10,128 nucleotides of DNA from an uncultured Comamonadaceae bacterium (lineage in GTDB: Bacteria > Pseudomonadota > Gammaproteobacteria > Burkholderiales > Burkholderiaceae). The stretch lies in the NCBI GenBank assembly GCA_946482115.1, contig CAMLQP010000087.1, forward strand, positions 1-10,128. The letters run 5' to 3'. The notes beneath the pieces are model-generated. The model was not told where the DNA came from and made no database searches. It saw only the letters and a list, made by a program, of their open reading frames with translations. Position numbers and translations under genes: made by a program. Shown one piece after another: positions 1 to 6,813 of this stretch; the stretch's first letter is position 1, and each line of letters begins with the position of its first letter.

Positions 1-182
1 ACCACAACGAATTCCACGAGCAGTGCGTGGAGCGCATCTACATGGACGTGTGGACGCGCTGCAAACCGACCAAGCTCAGTGTGTACGCGCGCTACACCCG
101 CCGCGGCGGCCTGGACATCAACCCCTGGCGCACCAGCCACCCGCAGGCGCTGCCGGCCAACGTGAGGAATGCCCGTCAATAG
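1..182 (+). CDS. queF: QueF, NADPH-dependent 7-cyano-7-deazaguanine reductase (3' end only)
   Basis: This is the C-terminal 59 residues of QueF, read from base 3 to a TAG at 180-182. QueF reduces the nitrile of preQ0 to the amine preQ1 with two NADPH in the cytoplasm, the last free-base step before queuosine is inserted into tRNA. The visible part opens with [17 protein letters not shown]. Its FHE triplet holds the His and Glu that contact preQ0 in characterised QueF enzymes (His96/Glu97 in Bacillus subtilis). The ending [13 protein letters not shown] is also typical of the long proteobacterial QueF form. The catalytic Cys and Asp and the QueF signature would lie upstream, outside the window. 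The gene converges on the Aer-like gene with only 14 bases between stop codons, and I see no good terminator hairpin there. Confidence 0.93.
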   Translation, partial: HNEFHEQCVERIYMDVWTRCKPTKLSVYARYTRRGGLDINPWRTSHPQALPANVRNARQ

Positions 183-196
183 CGCCCGGCGGGTGA

Positions 197-1756
197 TCAG
201 GGCAGCCTGAACACCTCGATAGAGCGCGCCAGCGCCTCGGTGCCGTCGCTGAGCGCCTCGGCCGAGGCGGACGATTCTTCGACCAGCGCGGCGTTCTGCT
301 GGGTCACGCTGTCGAGCTGGGTCACGGCCTCGTTGACCTGACCGATGCCGATGGACTGCTCCTGCGTCGCGCTGCTGATCTGTTGCACCAGCTCGCTGAC
401 CTTGAGCACCTCGGCCACCACCGCGTCGATGGTGGCGCCGGCGTCCTTCATCTGGCGCGCACCCGCTGCCACCTGCTCGGTGGACTGGCTGATCAGTTCG
501 CGGATTTCCTTGGCCGCGTTGGCGCTGCGCTGGGCCAGGGCCCGGACCTCGCTGGCCACCACCGCGAAACCCCGGCCCTGTTCACCCGCACGCGCGGCTT
601 CCACCGCGGCGTTGAGCGCCAGGATGTTGGTCTGGAACGCGATGCTCTCGATCACCTGGATGATCTCGCCCACCTTGTTGGACGAGGCTTCGATGGCGCT
701 CATGGACGAGGCCACCGCGTCGATCGCCTGCTTGCCCTGAGTCGCCACCTCGGTGCTGCGGCGCGTCTGCTCCGCCACCCGGTTGGCGGTGTCGGCGGTC
801 TGGCGCACCGTGCTGGAAAGCTCCTCCATCGAAGAAGCCGTCTCCTCCAGGCTGCTGGCCTGGGATTCGGTGCGGGCCGACAGGTCGTGGCTGCCCTCGG
901 CGATCTCGCGCGCCGAGCGGCTGAAGCCGTCGATCTCGGTGCGCACGTCGCCGATCACCGCGCGCAGGTTGACCTGCACCTGCAGCAGCTTGCGGATCAG
1001 CGTGCCCATGGGCTCGGGGTAGTGGGTGTTGACGGTGGTGTCCAGGCTGCAGCTGGACAGGTCGCGCGCGAAGCGGTCGGCCTCGGCAAGGCCGACCGAG
1101 AAGCGCGAATGGAACCACAGCAGCACGCCGACTGCGCCGACCAGCAGGCCCAGCGTCTGGGCACCGGCCAGTGCCGCACCCTCCAGACCGAGCCCCAGCG
1201 GCGCCAGACCCAGGGCCGTCATCACCAGCAGCGACAGCGCCAGCCGTGGCGTGGCCGACTGGCGCCCCAGGGCGCCCAGCCAGTCGCGCCAGCCCAGCGG
1301 GCGGACTTTGCCCGCCTGCAGGCGAAAGGTCGGCCGGCCCCGCTCGCGCTCCGCGTTCATGCGCGCATAAAGCGCCTCGGCGGCCCGGACCTGTTCGCGC
1401 GTGGGGGGCACCCGCACCGACATGTAGGCCACCGGCTTGTTGCCCTGCATGATGGGGGTGACGTTGGCCTCCACCCAGTAGTGGTCGCCGTTCTTGCGCC
1501 GGTTCTTGACGATGCCGGTCCAGGGCCGCCCTCGGCCCACCGTCGCCCACAGGTCCTTGAAGGCCTCAGGCGGCATGTCCGGGTGCCGGATCAGGTTGTG
1601 AGGCTGGCCGATGAGGTCGTCGTGGGCGTAGCCGCTGACCTCGACGAATGCGCGGTTGCAATGGGTGATCACGCCCTTGGTGTCCGTGGTCGACACCAGC
1701 ATCTGGTGCGACGGGTAGACGTATTCCTTTTGCGTGATGGGCAGGTTGGTTCTCAT
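197..1756 (-). CDS. aer: Aer-like PAS/methyl-accepting chemotaxis transducer
   Basis: A 519-residue redox or energy-taxis receptor that would signal to CheA/CheW at the inner membrane. Residues 17-115 form a PAS domain closely resembling Escherichia coli Aer. R57, H58, D60 and W70 fall at the same numbers as the residues needed for FAD binding or signalling in Aer, and the stretch [15 protein letters not shown] (81-95) is nearly unchanged. Two hydrophobic segments at about 172-190 and 197-216 make a membrane hairpin without a real periplasmic domain. A HAMP-like linker follows, then an MCP coiled-coil hairpin (about 280-519) with the conserved tip around [20 protein letters not shown] (372-391). 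There is no C-terminal NWETF-type CheR/CheB tether. The ATG at 1754-1756 gives the usual MRTNLPIT start, but no Shine-Dalgarno sequence precedes it. The 61-base gap upstream has an AT-rich patch but no convincing promoter. Confidence 0.9.
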   Translation of the reverse strand: MRTNLPITQKEYVYPSHQMLVSTTDTKGVITHCNRAFVEVSGYAHDDLIGQPHNLIRHPDMPPEAFKDLWATVGRGRPWTGIVKNRRKNGDHYWVEANVTPIMQGNKPVAYMSVRVPPTREQVRAAEALYARMNAERERGRPTFRLQAGKVRPLGWRDWLGALGRQSATPRLALSLLVMTALGLAPLGLGLEGAALAGAQTLGLLVGAVGVLLWFHSRFSVGLAEADRFARDLSSCSLDTTVNTHYPEPMGTLIRKLLQVQVNLRAVIGDVRTEIDGFSRSAREIAEGSHDLSARTESQASSLEETASSMEELSSTVRQTADTANRVAEQTRRSTEVATQGKQAIDAVASSMSAIEASSNKVGEIIQVIESIAFQTNILALNAAVEAARAGEQGRGFAVVASEVRALAQRSANAAKEIRELISQSTEQVAAGARQMKDAGATIDAVVAEVLKVSELVQQISSATQEQSIGIGQVNEAVTQLDSVTQQNAALVEESSASAEALSDGTEALARSIEVFRLP

Positions 1757-1817
1757 GGGCGATTAAATAGTCTTTGACAATTCTGCCACCGCCAGAAGAT
1801 CCAGATTTTGTGCCAGA

Positions 1818-2864
1818 TCAAGGACCGGCGTCCTGAAACCCCTGCAGCACATTCACGGCATTGACGCCCACCTCGGCCACCGCGTAGCCCCCCTCGAAGG
1901 TGAACACGGTCGGCAGGCCGGCCCGGGCCAGCCGCTCGCCCACACGGAGGTAGTCGGGGCTGCGCAGCGTGAACCCCGAGATCGGATCACCCTCGAAGCT
2001 GTCCAGGCCCAACGGCACAACCATCGCGTCGGCGCCGAATTCGCGCACGCGGGCGATGGCGGTGTCCAGCGCGGTCAGCCAGGTGTCGAAGCCGGTGCCG
2101 CGCGGCAGCGGCAGGTTCAGGTTGAAGCCGCGCCCCTCGCCCTGGCCGGTTTCGTCGGCGTGGCCCAGGTAGAAGGGGTACTCGGTGCGCGGGTCGCCGT
2201 GCAGCGAGACGGTCAGCACGTCGGCGCGGTCGTAGAAGAGGGTCTGAGTGCCGTTGCCGTGGTGGTAGTCCACGTCCAGCACGGCCACGCGGGCGGCACC
2301 ACCATCGCGCAGGGCCTGGGCGGCCAGTGCGCCGTTGTTCAGGAAGCAGTAGCCGCCAAAGAAGTCGGGCCCCGCGTGGTGGCCCGGCGGGCGGGTGAGT
2401 GCGAAGGCGCTGCGGTCGCCGGCCAGCACCGCGTCGGCGGCGGCCAGCGCGCAGGCGGCGCCGGTCTGGGCGGCGGCCCAGGTGCCGGCGGTCAGTGGCG
2501 TGCCGGCATCGAACGAGAACAGGCCCACGCGGGCCGAGAAGTTGTTGGGCAGCACGTCGCTGCGAAAACCGCGCGCGGGCCACACCGAGGGCAGCACATC
2601 CAGCTCGGCGTTGGCCGGGTCTTGCGCCACCCACTCGCCCCAGGCACTGGCGATGAAGTCGAGGTAGCGCGCGCTGTGCACGCGCTCGAGCCGCGCGCGC
2701 GGGGCGGGTGGCGGGGTCAGCAGTTCGCCCATGGGGCGGCGGCGCAGCTCGGCCGTCACGTGGTCCAGCCGCTCGGGCACCTCGTGGCAGGCCACCAGGC
2801 GGCCCCGGTACATCTCGTGGCGGCCGGCGTGGGCGCGGTGGTCGGGGTTGTGGAAGATCTTCAT
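1818..2864 (-). CDS. Acetylpolyamine amidohydrolase, histone-deacetylase superfamily
   Basis: A 348-residue zinc-dependent deacetylase that aligns along its whole length with Mycoplana ramosa acetylpolyamine amidohydrolase (341 residues, recalled from memory). With a constant +4 offset the catalytic set is complete: tandem His H162/H163 in RPPGHHAG, Zn ligands D199 and H201 in DVDYHHGNG, third ligand D288 in GLDSFEGDP, and catalytic Tyr Y327 in EGGY. E17, near the active-site mouth in the M. ramosa enzyme, is also kept. The likely reaction is removal of acetyl groups from acetylated polyamines or related small amides in the cytoplasm; acetoin-utilisation or other acyl-lysine deacetylase roles cannot be excluded. 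The ATG overlaps the stop codon of the isomerase gene as ATGA and has no good ribosome site, so translation is probably coupled. At the position of M. ramosa E106 this protein has S110, which may alter specificity. Confidence 0.9.
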   Translation of the reverse strand: MKIFHNPDHRAHAGRHEMYRGRLVACHEVPERLDHVTAELRRRPMGELLTPPPAPRARLERVHSARYLDFIASAWGEWVAQDPANAELDVLPSVWPARGFRSDVLPNNFSARVGLFSFDAGTPLTAGTWAAAQTGAACALAAADAVLAGDRSAFALTRPPGHHAGPDFFGGYCFLNNGALAAQALRDGGAARVAVLDVDYHHGNGTQTLFYDRADVLTVSLHGDPRTEYPFYLGHADETGQGEGRGFNLNLPLPRGTGFDTWLTALDTAIARVREFGADAMVVPLGLDSFEGDPISGFTLRSPDYLRVGERLARAGLPTVFTFEGGYAVAEVGVNAVNVLQGFQDAGP

Positions 2865-3703
2865 CCGAGTTCGGCAAAACGCTGCAGGGGCGCCAGCGGC
2901 GTGAAGGCGCCGGGGCGCTGCTGTTTCATGGCGGCGACGGACTCGCGCACATGCGCGTTGCTCCAGATGGTGCCCTGCAGCCAGCCCATCTGCTTCAGCG
3001 CGTCGTCCACCGCGTGGTCGCGCGCGTAATGAATGGCTTGCTTGCTGCCCCAGATGGCGACCGGGGGCTTGGCCGCGATCTCGCGCGCGCAGGCCATGGC
3101 GCGCTCCAGCGTGGCGGCGGCATCGGCGCAGACAGCATTGACCAGGCCGTACTGGTGGGCTTCGGCCGCGCCGAGGCGGCGGCCGGTGTAGGCCAGTTCC
3201 TTCACGATGCCCAGCGGCATCAGCTTGGGCAGGCGCTGCAGCGTGCCCACGTCGGCCACCATGCCGATGTTGATCTCTTGGATGCAGAAGAAGCTGTCGG
3301 CTGAGGCGAAGCGCAGGCAGCAGGCGCTGACCATGTCCACTGCGCCGCCCACGCAGCCGCCGTGCAGCGCCACGACGGTGGGGACGCGCAGGTTTTCCAG
3401 GCGGGTGAAGGTGGCCTGCATGTCGGTCAGCAGATCGAAGATGGCGGCGCGACCTTCGGGGCTCTGGTCGTCCATGGCGATGGCGCCTCCGAAGGTCTCC
3501 AGCGCCATGCCGGCGCTGAAGTGCTTGCCGGTGCTGGAGATCACCAGCGCACGTGCCGTGCCTGCGCGGTGCACCTGGTCCAGCACCTGGTCCAGCTCGC
3601 GCCAGAACGTGGGGTTCATGGTGTTGAACTGGTCCGGGCGGTTGAGCACCAGGTGGGCGATGTGGTCGGTTTCGGTCAGCGAGAAGCAGCTCAGCGTGTC
3701 CAT
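2861..3703 (-). CDS. Crotonase-family delta3,5-delta2,4-dienoyl-CoA isomerase
   Basis: A 280-residue crotonase-fold enzyme. It resembles mammalian ECH1 dienoyl-CoA isomerase more than plain enoyl-CoA hydratase. D123 (GGAVD), E143 (IQEINIG) and D151 (ADVGTLQRLP) match the three acidic residues of rat ECH1 (D176, E196, D204) with identical spacings of 20 and 8. The oxyanion-hole segments are HFSAGMAL (61-68) and HGGCVGG (114-120). Hydratases instead carry a Glu pair at different places. The expected reaction moves the double bonds of 3,5-dienoyl-CoA to 2,4-dienoyl-CoA, letting unsaturated fatty acids with odd-position double bonds enter beta-oxidation. The start at 3703 is supported by AGGAG five bases upstream. 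The gene lies 34 bases after dinB and overlaps the deacetylase by four bases. The actual substrate could be another acyl-CoA. Confidence 0.87.
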   Translation of the reverse strand: MDTLSCFSLTETDHIAHLVLNRPDQFNTMNPTFWRELDQVLDQVHRAGTARALVISSTGKHFSAGMALETFGGAIAMDDQSPEGRAAIFDLLTDMQATFTRLENLRVPTVVALHGGCVGGAVDMVSACCLRFASADSFFCIQEINIGMVADVGTLQRLPKLMPLGIVKELAYTGRRLGAAEAHQYGLVNAVCADAAATLERAMACAREIAAKPPVAIWGSKQAIHYARDHAVDDALKQMGWLQGTIWSNAHVRESVAAMKQQRPGAFTPLAPLQRFAELG

Positions 3704-3713
3704 GGTGTCTCCT
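3704..3713 (-). promoter_or_regulatory. Strong Shine-Dalgarno site of the dienoyl-CoA isomerase gene
   Basis: On the - strand the sequence reads AGGAG, ACACC, then ATG, giving a five-base spacing that fixes the start at 3703. It is the clearest ribosome-binding site in this gene run, whereas the downstream deacetylase has almost none and must rely on coupling. Confidence 0.8.
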
Positions 3714-3737
3714 GGAGGTGTCGGCTCATGATAGAGG

Positions 3738-4904
3738 TCAGTCGAACAGCGACGGTGTGGTGGGTGTCACCTCGGGCGCAACCGCCTCGCCCGGACGCGA
3801 CAGGCCGCCCACGCGCACGCCCAGCAGGCGCAAGCGGCGCTGCAGCGGGGCGCGCTTGAGTGCCAGGCCGGCGGCGCGACGGATGTCGGCGGCACTGTTC
3901 ACCGGCAAGGGCAGCGTGTGGTCGCGCGTGACGATCTTGAAGTCGTCGAAGCGCAGCTTCACGCCTATGGTCTTGCCCACGTAGCCCTTGCGCTGCAGGT
4001 CGGACGCCACCTGTTCGCACAGCTGCGTGAAGATGGCGCCCAGCTCGGAACGGTCGCGAACGGCATGCAGGTCGCGGTCGAAGGTGGTCTCGCGGCTCAT
4101 GGAGACGGGTTCGCTCTCGGTCACCACCGGGCGGCTGTCGCGGCCGTGCGAGGCCTCGTGCAGCCAGGCGCCGTAGGCCTTGCCAAAGTGCTCCACCAGC
4201 CAGTCGCGCTCGCGCGCGGCCAGCTCGCCGATGGTGGCGATGCCGTGGACCTTGAGCTTTTCGTCGGCCTTGGGGCCAATGCCGTTGATCTTGCGGCAAG
4301 GCAGGGGCCAGATCCGGGTCTGCAGCTCGTCCTCAAGGACGATGGAGATGCCGTTGGGCTTGTTGAATTCGCTCGCCATCTTGGCCAGCAGCTTGTTGGG
4401 CGCCACGCCGATGGAGCAGGTGAGGCCGGTAGCCTCGAAGATGCTTTTCTGGATCAGTCGCGCCAGCACGCGCCCGCCTTCGCGCTGGCCGCCGGGCACG
4501 TCGGTGAAGTCGATGTAGACCTCGTCCACGCCCCGGTCCTCCATCACCGGCGCGATCTCGGTGATCACTTCCTTGAAGCGGCGCGAAAAGCGGCGGTACT
4601 CGGGAAAGTCCACCGGCAGCAGGATGGCGTCGGGGCAGAGCTTGGCAGCCTTCATCAACCCCATGGCCGAGCCGACGCCAAACTGGCGCGCCGCATAGGT
4701 GGCGGTGGTGATGACACCGCGGCCCACATAGCCGCGCAGACGCGGAAAGGCCTCCAGGGGCAGGTCGCGTCCGGTCTCGGGGTCGGGATCTTCAGGGCGG
4801 CGCATGCCGCCGATCACGACCGGCTGGCCTTTGAGCTGGGGATAGCGAAGCGATTCCACCGACGCGTAGAACGCGTCCATGTCCAGGTGGGCGATGCGTC
4901 GCAC
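3738..4904 (-). CDS. dinB: DNA polymerase IV (Y-family translesion polymerase)
   Basis: A 388-residue Y-family polymerase that copies past damaged bases in the cytoplasm. The palm motif HLDMDAFYASVE puts D8 and, further on, D127/E128 (RGVDEVYIDFTD) at the metal-binding positions. Y13 occupies the steric-gate position that is Phe13 in E. coli DinB. SIGVAPNKLLAKMASEFNKP (164-183) is the typical palm motif, followed by the helix-hairpin-helix KINGIGPK and the little-finger domain (about 260-365). The C-terminus PSLFD resembles a beta-clamp-binding peptide. Relative to E. coli there is a 24-residue insertion between GG at 32-33 and GVITTATY at 63. The start is GTG at 4904; this is the only start that keeps the first beta strand and D8, and a GAGGA overlapping the HD-GYP stop codon lies upstream with a long 13-base spacing. 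No LexA-like operator is visible in the 16-base gap. Confidence 0.95.
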   Translation of the reverse strand: MRRIAHLDMDAFYASVESLRYPQLKGQPVVIGGMRRPEDPDPETGRDLPLEAFPRLRGYVGRGVITTATYAARQFGVGSAMGLMKAAKLCPDAILLPVDFPEYRRFSRRFKEVITEIAPVMEDRGVDEVYIDFTDVPGGQREGGRVLARLIQKSIFEATGLTCSIGVAPNKLLAKMASEFNKPNGISIVLEDELQTRIWPLPCRKINGIGPKADEKLKVHGIATIGELAARERDWLVEHFGKAYGAWLHEASHGRDSRPVVTESEPVSMSRETTFDRDLHAVRDRSELGAIFTQLCEQVASDLQRKGYVGKTIGVKLRFDDFKIVTRDHTLPLPVNSAADIRRAAGLALKRAPLQRRLRLLGVRVGGLSRPGEAVAPEVTPTTPSLFD

Positions 4905-4920
4905 GGCGCGCGGGCCGTCC

Positions 4921-6588
4921 TCAGGTCGGCATCCGGGCCGGTATGTGGACCGGCGGCGCGGCGTTGGTCAGCACGGCGGCCTCGTCAACGGCGTCGATCT
5001 GCTCGGGCACCAGGAACTCGACGGCGTACTTCTGATAGACCTTCTGCTTGACGAAGACTTCGAACAGGTCGGGGTCGATGTGGTTGTTGCGCGAGAAGTT
5101 GGCCAGGATCTGCATCGCCTGCGACAGCTTCATCGCGTTCTTGTAGGGGCGGTCGCTCGCGGTCAGCGCCTCGAAGATGTCGGCGATCCCCATCATGCGT
5201 GCCTGCAGCGACATCTCGTGCCGCTTGAGGCCGCGCGGATAGCCCTTGCCGTCCATGCGCTCGTGGTGGCCGCCGGCGTACTCTGGCACGTTCACCAGGT
5301 GGCGTGGCCAGGGCAGCTGTTCCAGCATCTTGATGGTCGCGACGATGTGGTGGTTGATGATCTGGCGCTCGGCTTCCGTCAGCGTGCCGGCGCGTATGGT
5401 CAGGTTCTCGATCTCGTCGTCGCTGAGGAAGGGGACGTCCTCGCCTGACGGATCGCGCCAGCGCCGTTGCGTGCCGATGTCGCGCACCCGTTGCTGGTCC
5501 TCGGGCTTCATGGCTTCGCCACCCTTGTTGGAGCGACGCAGGAAATTCCGCTCGTCATCCAGCGCCGCAACCGTCTGTTCCCAGGTCAGCTGCAGCGCGG
5601 CCTCGGCCGCCTCGTCCTTGGCATCGCGCAGCGCCAGCTGCTGGCGCAGCATGGTGATCTCGGCATCGCGCTTGAGCACCTCGAAGCGGGTGTCCACTGT
5701 CTCGATGCGGTCGTACAGGGTCTGCAGCTTGGTGGCCTTGTCCACCACGTGGACCGGTGTCGTGACCTTGCCGCAGTCGTGCAGCAGGCCGGCGATCTTG
5801 AGCTCGTAGCGGTCGTGCTCGTCCATCCGGAAGCCCGCAAGGGGACCTTCCGTCGTCTGGCTCACGGCATCGGCCAGCATCATGGTCAGCGCCGGCACGC
5901 GCTGGCAATGGCCACCGGTGTAGGGCGATTTTTCGTCGATGGCGGTGTCGATCAGGTCGATGAACGACTCGAACAGAGCCTCCTGCTGCATGATGAGCTG
6001 GCGGTTGGCCAGCGCCACGGCCGCCTGCGAGGCCAGCGATTCGGCCAGGCCCTGGTCGGCCACCGAGAACGGCACGGTATGGCCCGAGGCCGGATCGGTG
6101 GCGTTGATGAGTTGCAGCACGCCGATGACCACGTTCTCGTGGTTTTTCATCGGCACCGTCAGGAAGGACTGCGACCGATAACCGGTCATCTGGTCGAACT
6201 TGTGAGTGCCGGAAAAGTCGAAATGATCGGCGTCGCTGTAGACATCAGGGATGTTGATGGTCTCGCCTTTGATGGCGGCATAGGTGGCCACCAGCGCCAG
6301 GTTGGGCTCACCCCCATCCTTGGAGAGCTGCAGATTGGGCAGCTTGATCGGGTTGCCGGTGGTGCCGCCGAGCGCGATGCCCAGGGAGTCGGTGCGCATG
6401 ATCTCGAAGCGCAGCGACTTGTCGTCTTCTGTCAGCAGGTACAGCGTGCCACCGTCGGCCCTGGTGATGGTCTTGGCCGCGATCAGGATGTTTTCGAGCA
6501 GGCGCGAAAGGTTGCGCTCGTTGGACAGCGACGCGCCGATGGCGTTCAGCTGTTCAAGCCGTCGAAACAGGTCTTGTTCCATCTCCAT
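4921..6588 (-). CDS. GAF and HD-GYP domain protein, probable c-di-GMP phosphodiesterase
   Basis: A 555-residue cytoplasmic protein with no signal peptide or membrane segment. A GAF sensor domain (about 25-195) is joined by a helical linker to an HD-GYP domain (about 208-525). Likely metal and catalytic residues are H227 (GGHCQRV), H270/D271 with K274 (LLHDCGK), H414, H441/H442 (HHERMDGKGYP, 441-451) and D470 (IADIFEALTASDRPYK). HD-GYP enzymes usually linearise cyclic di-GMP, lowering its level and favouring motility. Unusually, 142 residues separate D271 from H413, against roughly 30 in canonical HD-GYP domains; the extra part (about 289-399) is charged and partly coiled coil. The ligand of the GAF domain is unknown. 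The ATG at 6588 has only a weak AGG five bases upstream; a second ATG at 6582 is possible. The gene heads a run with dinB 16 bases downstream. Confidence 0.9.
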   Translation of the reverse strand: MEMEQDLFRRLEQLNAIGASLSNERNLSRLLENILIAAKTITRADGGTLYLLTEDDKSLRFEIMRTDSLGIALGGTTGNPIKLPNLQLSKDGGEPNLALVATYAAIKGETINIPDVYSDADHFDFSGTHKFDQMTGYRSQSFLTVPMKNHENVVIGVLQLINATDPASGHTVPFSVADQGLAESLASQAAVALANRQLIMQQEALFESFIDLIDTAIDEKSPYTGGHCQRVPALTMMLADAVSQTTEGPLAGFRMDEHDRYELKIAGLLHDCGKVTTPVHVVDKATKLQTLYDRIETVDTRFEVLKRDAEITMLRQQLALRDAKDEAAEAALQLTWEQTVAALDDERNFLRRSNKGGEAMKPEDQQRVRDIGTQRRWRDPSGEDVPFLSDDEIENLTIRAGTLTEAERQIINHHIVATIKMLEQLPWPRHLVNVPEYAGGHHERMDGKGYPRGLKRHEMSLQARMMGIADIFEALTASDRPYKNAMKLSQAMQILANFSRNNHIDPDLFEVFVKQKVYQKYAVEFLVPEQIDAVDEAAVLTNAAPPVHIPARMPT

Positions 6589-6620
6589 GGCGGCCTATCA
6601 GTCCGGGTGGGTTGCGGGCT

Positions 6621-6649
6621 ATTGTAGGGCGGCATCGCCCGCATGCACA
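6621..6649 (-). promoter_or_regulatory. Possible promoter of the HD-GYP/dinB run
   Basis: Between the tRNA terminator and the HD-GYP start, the - strand holds a good -10-like TACAAT (6621-6626). A poor -35-like TGTGCA sits 17 bases upstream (6644-6649); TTGTGT with a 20-base spacer is an alternative. The -10 lies 32 bases before the ATG. The position makes sense because the upstream transcript ends at the terminator, but the -35 is weak, so this is a candidate only. Confidence 0.4.
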
Positions 6650-6653
6650 CAAC

Positions 6654-6688
6654 AAAAAAGGGCTGGCAGGCGTGGCCTGTCAACCCTT
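6654..6688 (-). terminator. Intrinsic terminator after tRNA-Thr
   Basis: Read on the - strand, a 14-base-pair stem (AAGGGTTGACAGGC pairing with GCCTGCCAGCCCTT, one A-C mismatch and one G-T wobble) closes a CAC loop and runs into six T. It starts eight bases after the encoded CCA of the tRNA, so it is well placed to end the tRNA transcript and any read-through from pepN-fbp. On the + strand the T-tract is absent, so it works mainly in one direction. Confidence 0.88.
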
Positions 6689-6696
6689 GCATGTTC

Positions 6697-6772
6697 TGGT
6701 GCCGGAAAGAGGAATCGAACCCCCGACCTTCTCATTACGAATGAGCTGCTCTACCGACTGAGCTATTCCGGC
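6697..6772 (-). tRNA. tRNA-Thr, anticodon CGU
   Basis: A complete 76-base tRNA with encoded CCA. The acceptor stem is GCCGGAA paired with TTCCGGC (seven perfect pairs) and the D stem is GCTC/GAGC. The anticodon arm is GCTCA-TTCGTAA-TGAGA with anticodon CGT at positions 34-36, and the T arm is GGGGG-TTCGATT-CCTCT. It reads the threonine codon ACG and closely resembles E. coli thrW, including the same unpaired G27-A43. It lies 37 bases after fbp, has a plausible promoter of its own and is followed by a strong terminator. No integrase or duplicated tRNA end is present, so there is no sign that it serves as an integration site here. Confidence 0.97.
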
Positions 6773-6783
6773 GTAAGCCCAAG

Positions 6784-6813
6784 ATTCTAGCAAATACCGG
6801 ATGCCGGTTTCAG
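6784..6813 (-). promoter_or_regulatory. Probable promoter of tRNA-Thr
   Basis: On the - strand CTGAAA (6808-6813, four of six matches to TTGACA) is followed after 18 bases by TAGAAT (6784-6789, five of six matches to TATAAT), with the mature tRNA starting 11 bases later. The -35 overlaps the TGA stop of fbp. A small ACCGG/CCGGT inverted repeat lies in the spacer but lacks a T-tract, so it is not a convincing terminator for fbp. Confidence 0.5.

Noticed and set aside
180..199. Possible bidirectional terminator between queF and the Aer-like gene
   Set aside because: The GC-rich CCCGGCGGG is palindromic but leaves a one-base loop and has no T-tract on either side.
383..1777. 464-residue open frame on the + strand opposite the Aer-like gene
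   Set aside because: It is rich in G, H, R, A and L with no recognisable motif, whereas the opposite strand gives a complete PAS/MCP protein. It is a GC-driven shadow.
1774..1779. Consensus TTGACA on the + strand
   Set aside because: No -10 element follows at 16-18 bases and the only gene downstream on that strand would be an antisense frame.
1800..1815. Sigma-54-like TGGCAC on the - strand upstream of the Aer-like gene
   Set aside because: The matching -12 element reads CTGGA rather than TTGCA and lacks the essential GC, so it is not a credible sigma-54 promoter.
3918..5051. 377-residue open frame on the + strand across dinB and the HD-GYP end
   Set aside because: It spans two well-recognised - strand genes and their junction and shows no domain.
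5467..6627. 386-residue open frame on the + strand opposite the HD-GYP gene
   Set aside because: Low-complexity H/G/Q/R composition typical of antisense frames; the - strand product has full GAF and HD-GYP motifs.
6697..6772. tRNA-Thr as an integration site for a mobile element
   Set aside because: No integrase, no repeated tRNA 3' end and no change in composition are seen on either side.
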